Assembly (NCBI GenBank): GCA_025993795.1
Contig: JAMQHL010000049.1
Span: 1 to 64,000 of the forward strand
Reading direction: 5' to 3'
DNA length: 64,000 nucleotides
Source of the DNA: Planctomycetota bacterium
GTDB taxonomy: Bacteria; Planctomycetota; UBA8742; UBA2392
Each line of letters opens with the position of its first letter. Positions within the stretch are counted from its first letter, which is position 1. Both the position numbers and the translations under genes were made by a program. Of the stretch, positions 54,498 to 64,000 are shown piece after piece. Below the pieces are notes generated by a model, which searched no databases, was not told the origin of the DNA, and saw only the letters and a list, made by a program, of their open reading frames with translations.

Positions 54498-57400
54498 TAT
54501 GCGGCACCGCTTGTGAGCGACTCTTCTTCCTCGGTGGGCTGTGGCGCAACTTCCTTGACCAGGTCGATGTCGTGATACTCCGGGAAGCCGCTGCCTGCCG
54601 GGATGCGGTGGCCCAGGATGATGTTTTCCTTCAACCCGGTCAGCAGATCGCGCTTGCCGCTGATGGCTGCCTCCGTCAAGACCTTCGTGGTCTCCTGGAA
54701 GCTTGCGCTGCTCAGGAAGCTCTCGCTCTGCAGGCTGGCCTTGGTGATGCCCAACAGCAGAGGCTTGAATGTTGCCGGCTTGCCGCCTTCACTGACCACG
54801 CGCTCGTTTTCTTTGCGGATCGTAACACGGTCAACAACTGTGCCGCGAAGCAGGCCGCTGTTGCCCTCATTGACGATGCGCACCTTGCGCAGCATCTGTC
54901 CTACTATGATTTCGATGTGCTTGTCGTTGATGGCTACGTTCTGGCTGCGGTACACCTTCTGTACTTCGGCCACCAGGTAGTCCTGCACCGCTTCCTTGCC
55001 CTGGATGTCCAGTACGTCGTGGGGCACGCGACTGCCTTCGGTCAGGGGCTCGCCTGCTTTGACGCGGTCGCCGGTGCGCACCTTGATTGACAGGCGTGGC
55101 GGAATCGTGTGCTCGGCCACGTCGCCGGCATCGCTGCGCACAAAGACGGCGCGCTTGCCGCGCCTCTTGTCTTCGCTGAGTTCAACTGTGCCGTCGATCT
55201 TGGTGATGATCGCCGGCTCTTTGGGCTTGCGCGCTTCCAGCAGTTCGGTGACGCGCGGCAAACCACCGGTGATATCCTGCGTGCCGCCGATCTCTCGAAC
55301 GCTCTTGGCCAGCACTTCGCCCGCTTTCACTTTCTGGCCGTCCTTGGCAACGATCGTCGACTTCTCGGGCATCGGGTAGTAGGCAAGCACCTCGCCCTTG
55401 GCGTTCTCAATGCGAATCTGCGGGTGCAGGTCGCCCTTGTGCTCGATGACGACGCGCTGCTTGGTGCCAGTATCGGTTTCGATTTCTTCCTTGAAGGTGC
55501 GGCCCTCAATCAAGTCGTCGTATACGGCTTTGCCGTCTACTTCTGCAACGACCGGGGTGCTGTGCGGGTCCCACTCGGCCAGGATCTTGCCGGTCTTGGC
55601 AACCTTCTCCCCTTCCGGAATCATCAGCGTCGCGCCAAGCGGAATGGCGTAGGTTTCGAGAACCTTTTCGTCCTTGTCGACGACGTACACTTCGCCCTTG
55701 CTGCTGACGACGACGTTCTGGCCCTCGGCGTTCTTTACCGTGCGCAGCGTTGAGCCGTACTTGATCGTACCGGTGCGCATGACCTTCAAGTCCTTGTCCA
55801 TACTGGTGCGCGTTACCGTGCCACCGATATGGAAAGTGCGCATGGTCAGCTGTGTTCCCGGTTCGCCGATGCTCTGCGCTGCGATGATGCCGACCGCGAG
55901 ACCCATCTCGACGATTTCGTCACGGGACAGGTCAGCACCGTAGCACATCTGGCACAGTCCCTGCTCGGAATCGCAGGTCAAGCCGCTGCGCACGCGGATC
56001 TTCTGGTAACCGAGATCCTCAATGACCTTGGCAAGCTCGGTGGTGACGAGCGTGTTGGCCTTGGCCAGCAACTCCTTGGTTTGCGGATGGCGAATGTCGT
56101 CGCACAGGGTGCGGCCGCGGATGCCCTCTGCCAGGCTGATCTCCACCTTTTCGCCCTTGAACACGGCACGCTTGTCTACGCCCTGGTCCGTGCCGCAATC
56201 GACTTCGCTGATCACGACAGTTTGCGCGACGTCGGCGAGCTTGCGGGTCAGATAGCCTGAGTCGGCGGTTTTCAACGCCGTGTCAGCCAGACCCTTGCGC
56301 GCGCCATGGGTGGACGAGAAATACTCGAGCACTTTCAGGCCTTCGCGGAAGTTGGCCTTGATCGGCGTCTCGATGATTTCGCCGCCCGGCTTCGCCATCA
56401 AGCCGCGCATGCCGGCAAGCTGGCGAACCTGTTCGGTGCTGCCACGGGCACCGCTGGTAATCATCATGAAAATGGGGTTCAGGTATGGCTTGCCCTCGCG
56501 CAGGTCGTTCTTGAGCACGTCCATCATCGAACGGCCGATTTCTTCACGGGCGTGCGTCCACTCGTCGATGACGTGGTTACGTCGCTCGCGGTCTGTGATC
56601 ACGCCCTGGCGATAACGGCGGTCAAGCTCGTCAACGACCTTCTGTGACCGCTGAAGAATCTCTTCTTTGTTCTGGGGAGACCGCATGTCGTCTTTGCCAA
56701 TGCTGCACCCGGCGCGGGTCGCCGACTTGAAACCGAATTCTTTGATGTCGTCCAGCAGCTTCAACGTACCCAGGCGTCCGAGGCGCTTGTAGCAATGCGC
56801 GATTACACCACTGACCTGCTTCTTGCCGATCGGATAGTTGAAGAACGGCATGCCGTCGGGAAGCATGTCGTTAAACAGAATCTTGCCCGGCGTGGTTTCA
56901 ATCATGAAGCTGTTTGCGAACTCGCGGGTGCTTTCAATCCACTCGATGTAGCTGTCAAGGTCCTGAAACGTCTCGCGGTCCACTGCCATCGTCCAGTCTT
57001 CTGTCGGCTTGTCCTTGTGCCCGGACGCCACGTTGCCGGCCGCGTCATAGGCGACTTTGTGGCCCGGCAGCAGCACCTTGATCTTGGCGTGCGTGGCCAG
57101 CTTGCCGTGGCTGTACGCTGCGATGGCGTCATTCAGCGTCGTGAACCATTTGCCTTCGCCCCGTTCCTGGGCGTTGTCAGCAGTCATGTAGTACAGACCA
57201 AGCACCATGTCCTGGCTGGGCGTAATGATCGGGTTGCCGTGCGCCGGGCTGAAGATGTTGTGAATGCTCAGCATCAACGTATGCGCCTCAATCTGCGCCT
57301 CGAAGCTGAGCGGCAGGTGCACCGCCATCTGGTCTCCGTCGAAGTCGGCGTTGAAACCGCCGCAGACCAGCGGGTGAATCTTGATGGCGTTTCCTTCCAC

Positions 57401-58708
57401 CAGCACGGGTTCGAAGGCCTGGATGCCCATGCGGTGCAGCGTCGGTGCGCGGTTCAGCAGCACCGGATGCCTGTCGATGACTTCCTCAAGGATGTCCCAC
57501 ACCTCTTCGTCGCGGCGCTCAAGCATTTTCTTGGCCGACTTGATCGTGTCAGCCAGGCCGAGTTCGCGCAGGCGGCGAATGATGAACGGCTGGTACAGCT
57601 CAAGGGCGATCTTTTTGGGCAGGCCGCACTGGTGCAGCTTGAGCTCCGGCTCAACCACGATGACCGAGCGGGCCGAGTAATCCACGCGCTTGCCCAGCAG
57701 GTTTTCACGGAAGCGTCCCTGCTTGCCCTTGATCATGTCGGTCAGGGACTTGAGCGGGCGGTTGCGTGAACCAAGCACCGGGCGGCGGCAGCGGTTGTTG
57801 TCGAACAGCGCATCGGCCGACTGCTGCAGCATGCGCTTTTCGTTGCGGATGATGACCTCAGGAGCGTTCAGGTCGATCAGCTTCTTGAGGCGGTTGTTGC
57901 GGTTGATCAGTCGGCGATACAGGTCGTTCAGGTCGCTCGTCGCGAAGTTGCCGCTTTCAAGCTGCACCAGCGGGCGCAGATCGGGCGGAATCACCGGCAC
58001 AACATCAAGCACCATCCACTGCGGCAGGTTGCCGCTTTCCAGGAAGCTCTCGACGGTCTTGAGCCGCTTGATCAGATCCTTCTGCTTCTGCTTGCTGTTG
58101 GTTTCAGACAGCTCGCGGCGCAGTTCGGTGCTGAGTTCAATCATGTCCTGCCCGATCAGCAACTGGCGCAGCGCGTCGGCACCCATGCCTGCTTTGAACT
58201 GGTCACCATAGAGGTTGCGCATTTCGCGGAACTTCTCTTCGTTGATCAGGTCCTTGATTTTCAGGTCGGACGGGCCGGGGTCCGTGACGATGTAGTCCTG
58301 GAAATAGATGACGCGCTCAAGGCTGCTGGCTTTGACGTTCAGCAATGCACCGATACGCGAAGGCATCGCCTTGAAAAACCAGATGTGCGCGACGGGCGCT
58401 GCCAGATTGATGTGGCCCATGCGCTTGCGGCGGACCTTGCTGGTCGTGACCTTCACGCCGCAGCGTTCGCACACGATACCCTTGTACTTGATGCCCTTGT
58501 ACTTGCCGCAGAAGCACTCGTAGTCCTTCTCAGGGCCGAAGATCTTCTCGCAGAACAAGCCGTCTTTTTCGCTGCGGTAGGTGCGGTAGTTGATCGTCTC
58601 GGGCTTCTTTACCTCGCCGTAACTCCAGGACCTGATGTCCTCGGGGCTGGCAAGCATGATGCCGACGGAGGCGATCTCATTGATCTTGTCGTACAGTGAC
58701 TCTGCCAT
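54497..58708 (-). CDS. rpoC: DNA-directed RNA polymerase subunit beta'
   Basis: The 1403-aa subunit has an N-terminal zinc site ([20 protein letters not shown]), the catalytic magnesium loop NADFDGDQM with D455, D457 and D459, the lid and rudder region [20 protein letters not shown], the bridge helix and trigger-loop region ([18 protein letters not shown]), and the second zinc site with CGTDQG, then CDDIRHP and [11 protein letters not shown]. Length is usual for non-split enzymes. It follows rpoB by 73 bases. Confidence 0.98.
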   Translation of the reverse strand: MAESLYDKINEIASVGIMLASPEDIRSWSYGEVKKPETINYRTYRSEKDGLFCEKIFGPEKDYECFCGKYKGIKYKGIVCERCGVKVTTSKVRRKRMGHINLAAPVAHIWFFKAMPSRIGALLNVKASSLERVIYFQDYIVTDPGPSDLKIKDLINEEKFREMRNLYGDQFKAGMGADALRQLLIGQDMIELSTELRRELSETNSKQKQKDLIKRLKTVESFLESGNLPQWMVLDVVPVIPPDLRPLVQLESGNFATSDLNDLYRRLINRNNRLKKLIDLNAPEVIIRNEKRMLQQSADALFDNNRCRRPVLGSRNRPLKSLTDMIKGKQGRFRENLLGKRVDYSARSVIVVEPELKLHQCGLPKKIALELYQPFIIRRLRELGLADTIKSAKKMLERRDEEVWDILEEVIDRHPVLLNRAPTLHRMGIQAFEPVLVEGNAIKIHPLVCGGFNADFDGDQMAVHLPLSFEAQIEAHTLMLSIHNIFSPAHGNPIITPSQDMVLGLYYMTADNAQERGEGKWFTTLNDAIAAYSHGKLATHAKIKVLLPGHKVAYDAAGNVASGHKDKPTEDWTMAVDRETFQDLDSYIEWIESTREFANSFMIETTPGKILFNDMLPDGMPFFNYPIGKKQVSGVIAHCYKRLGRLGTLKLLDDIKEFGFKSATRAGCSIGKDDMRSPQNKEEILQRSQKVVDELDRRYRQGVITDRERRNHVIDEWTHAREEIGRSMMDVLKNDLREGKPYLNPIFMMITSGARGSTEQVRQLAGMRGLMAKPGGEIIETPIKANFREGLKVLEYFSSTHGARKGLADTALKTADSGYLTRKLADVAQTVVISEVDCGTDQGVDKRAVFKGEKVEISLAEGIRGRTLCDDIRHPQTKELLAKANTLVTTELAKVIEDLGYQKIRVRSGLTCDSEQGLCQMCYGADLSRDEIVEMGLAVGIIAAQSIGEPGTQLTMRTFHIGGTVTRTSMDKDLKVMRTGTIKYGSTLRTVKNAEGQNVVVSSKGEVYVVDKDEKVLETYAIPLGATLMIPEGEKVAKTGKILAEWDPHSTPVVAEVDGKAVYDDLIEGRTFKEEIETDTGTKQRVVIEHKGDLHPQIRIENAKGEVLAYYPMPEKSTIVAKDGQKVKAGEVLAKSVREIGGTQDITGGLPRVTELLEARKPKEPAIITKIDGTVELSEDKRRGKRAVFVRSDAGDVAEHTIPPRLSIKVRTGDRVKAGEPLTEGSRVPHDVLDIQGKEAVQDYLVAEVQKVYRSQNVAINDKHIEIIVGQMLRKVRIVNEGNSGLLRGTVVDRVTIRKENERVVSEGGKPATFKPLLLGITKASLQSESFLSSASFQETTKVLTEAAISGKRDLLTGLKENIILGHRIPAGSGFPEYHDIDLVKEVAPQPTEEEESLTSGAA

Positions 58709-58781
58709 TGGGCACTTCCTTCTGTTGGTCGCGGTTTCGCCGCGGAGTCATTTTCAGTTCGTTGCCTGCGGACCTGTCGCG

Positions 58782-62513
<3,732 letters not shown>

Positions 62514-62709
62514 TCGTGACCTCGTTCCCGGCGGGCGAACCCGCAGCCTTGCGGTCAAAGAAAACGCGAAAGGGGCCCCGTGGTGGGGAACCACGTGCCC
62601 TCTCAGTTCTGCGGCCTGCGTTCCCGGGACAATGCCGGCCATCCCCATGGCCAATGCGTGTCCCCGTCTGATTGCAGGCTGCGCTATTCACATGTGAAAC
62701 GCGCAGCGC

Positions 62710-62730
62710 GGGGGCGGGCTTACCGCCCCC
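62710..62730 (-). promoter_or_regulatory. hairpin between rplL and rpoB
   Basis: A perfect 8-bp stem GGGGGCGG / CCGCCCCC with a 5-base loop lies 13 bases after the rplL stop, in the 229-base rplL-rpoB gap. No U-tract follows. In E. coli this gap carries an attenuator and an RNase III site; this hairpin is in the matching place and may tune rpoBC relative to the L10/L12 genes. Confidence 0.5.
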
Positions 62731-62742
62731 TGCTGATGAAAA

Positions 62743-63141
62743 CTACTTCAGGTCGACCTTGGCGCCGGCATCTTCCAGCTTCTTCTTCATTGCGTCGGCG
62801 TCGGCCTTGTTCACGCCTTCCTTAACAGGCTTGGGCGCTTCCTCGACCAACTTCTTGGCTTCCGCCAGACCCAGGTTCGTGAGCTCGCGCACCACCTTGA
62901 TCACCGGGATCTTCTTGTTCGGGTCGCTGATGCCGCTGAGCATCACGATGAACTCGGTCTTTTCGACGGCGGCAGCCGGGGCATCGCCACCAGCCGCGGG
63001 GCCTGCGGCGACCGCAACAGCGGCCTGGGCCTTTACGTCAAACTTGTCCTCGAAGGCCTTCACGAAGTCACGGACTTCGAGCAGCGACCACGTCGCAACT
63101 TCATTGAGAACCTTCTGTACCTTTTCAGCAGCTTCCGGCAT
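62743..63141 (-). CDS. rplL: 50S ribosomal protein L7/L12
   Basis: The 132-aa protein has an N-terminal dimerisation helix pair ([20 protein letters not shown]), an Ala/Gly-rich hinge at about residues 38-58, and a C-terminal factor-binding domain ([20 protein letters not shown], then [20 protein letters not shown] and [17 protein letters not shown]). It recruits translational GTPases. It follows rplJ by 139 bases. Confidence 0.97.
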   Translation of the reverse strand: MPEAAEKVQKVLNEVATWSLLEVRDFVKAFEDKFDVKAQAAVAVAAGPAAGGDAPAAAVEKTEFIVMLSGISDPNKKIPVIKVVRELTNLGLAEAKKLVEEAPKPVKEGVNKADADAMKKKLEDAGAKVDLK

Positions 63142-63280
63142 GGCAACTCTCCATTGCGGGCTTCAGATTGCGGATTGCGGACTTTCGTGCGCCGCGTCTT
63201 CCGTGTCCTGGCCCGACTTGTTCGATTCGTCAATTTGAGCGGAGCGGTTTAATCCCGATTCCGCTTTCCGCAATCCCCAA

Positions 63281-63826
63281 TCAACCCTGTTTTTCCAGCT
63301 TCTCTTCCAGAGCCGCAAAGGCCCACAGCACCTGCAAGTACCCCGTCTGGAACGTGGCGGCCACTTTCTGCGGCATCGCCAGGAAACCGCCGGCCATCTT
63401 GCCCAGCAGCTCTTTCTTTCCTGGCAGGGTCGAAACCTGCTGCACGCCGTCGGCGCTCAGCACGTCGTTGCCCATCTGGCCGCCCTTGACCTTGATCGTC
63501 TTGACGTTGCCCCTCAGCCACTTGGCCGTAAACTTGGCCGCATCAACTGCGCCTTCCGCGCCGTAAAGAAATGCGGTCGGGCCCTTGAACATCTCGGGCG
63601 CGCTGTCGGACTCAAGCAGCGGCTTCAATCCACGCTCTTTGAGCGCATTGATTGCAATACGGTTCTTGACGACTTCCATCGTCAAGCGCGCTTTGCGAAG
63701 CTCGGTGCGGAACTCGGCCATCTTCTCGCTGTTCAGCCCGCTGAAGTCGATTATGACGACTTCAGAGACGTCGCCCAGCGAGCGCTGGTACTGGTCCACA
63801 AGCAGTGTATTCAGTGTATTCGGCAT
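63281..63826 (-). CDS. rplJ: 50S ribosomal protein L10
   Basis: The 181-aa protein has VVIIDFSGLNSEKMAEFRTE, LRKARLTMEVVKNRIAINAL and a C-terminal helix AAFQ-like region (LQVLWAFAALEEKLEKQG) that binds L7/L12 dimers. Its start lies two bases from the rplA stop, so the two are translationally coupled. Confidence 0.96.
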   Translation of the reverse strand: MPNTLNTLLVDQYQRSLGDVSEVVIIDFSGLNSEKMAEFRTELRKARLTMEVVKNRIAINALKERGLKPLLESDSAPEMFKGPTAFLYGAEGAVDAAKFTAKWLRGNVKTIKVKGGQMGNDVLSADGVQQVSTLPGKKELLGKMAGGFLAMPQKVAATFQTGYLQVLWAFAALEEKLEKQG

Positions 63827-63828
63827 GG

Positions 63829-64000
63829 TTACTGCTCCACCGCAACGTGAACACCGGGGGTCATTGTGCCTGACAGGCTGACCTTTTCGATGTACGCGCC
63901 TTTCACAGCCGACGGACGCAGGACCTTCAGGTGGTCAAGCACATGTTTCAGGTTGTCGAGCAGCTTGGCGTTGCTGAAGCTGCGCTTGCCCAGGGGCATG
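63829..64000 (-). CDS. rplA: 50S ribosomal protein L1 (C-terminal part; gene continues beyond window)
   Basis: The last 56 codons are visible, ending TMTPGVHVAVEQ. GKRSFSNAKLLDNLKHVLDH and SAVKGAYIEKVSLSGTMTPG match the L1 C-terminal helix and final strand (compare SAKGxYIKSVxLSSTMGPG). It is the first visible gene of the superoperon. The N-terminus lies beyond the window edge. Confidence 0.95.
   Translation of the reverse strand, partial: MPLGKRSFSNAKLLDNLKHVLDHLKVLRPSAVKGAYIEKVSLSGTMTPGVHVAVEQ

Noticed and set aside
56795..57769. 324-codon plus-strand open frame inside rpoC
   Set aside because: It covers the catalytic NADFDGD region of rpoC in antisense; no independent evidence of coding.

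Overview
The window is GC-rich bacterial chromosome with dense coding. Secreted proteins with classical signal peptides, three lipobox lipoproteins, a cobalamin-uptake ABC system and an ECF sigma/FecR-like pair point to a diderm bacterium. The secreted proteins end in a Cys-Ser + hydrophobic helix + Arg tag resembling MYXO-CTERM. I cannot fix the phylum from sequence alone; a planctomycete-like or other deep-branching lineage is my guess.

Left part (1-32 kb), mostly accessory genes: the 3' tail of a tagged surface protein; a 1577-aa regulator (118-4851, minus) built like a kinase-TPR-GAF-sigma54 AAA+ protein but with degraded catalytic motifs; a tandem-esterase lipoprotein; tRNA-Glu and tRNA-Cys; a TPR membrane protein; a zinc-ribbon protein divergent from a cobalamin riboswitch that leads btuF-btuD-btuC; a PDZ membrane protein; a surface-protein block with an ECF sigma factor, a FecR-like membrane partner and a beta-helix protein; a Tam-like methyltransferase; an acyl-CoA synthetase; a conserved 59-aa protein; an SH3 protein; a very large Ig-repeat surface protein; a TPR lipoprotein; and a minimal class III nucleotide cyclase.

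Right part (32-64 kb), entirely on the minus strand, is an almost continuous translation/transcription superoperon. In transcription order it is rplA(partial)-rplJ-rplL-rpoB-rpoC-[TPR lipoprotein]-rpsL | rpsG | fusA-rpsJ-rplC-rplD-rplW-rplB-rpsS-rplV-rpsC-rplP-rpmC-rpsQ-rplN-rplX-rplE-rpsN(Zn)-rpsH-rplF-rplR-rpsE-rplO-secY-adk-infA-rpmJ-rpsM-rpsK-rpoA-rplQ-trmD-rplS-yraN. tuf, rpmD, map and rpsD are absent from their usual slots. Strong U-tract terminators lie after rpsL and directly before fusA, the latter inside a highly structured 276-nt leader, so the block is probably several regulated transcripts.

The observations I rate highest are the shared C-terminal tag on the surface proteins, the catalytically degraded giant regulator, the lipoprotein embedded between rpoC and rpsL, and the structured leader/attenuator upstream of fusA.
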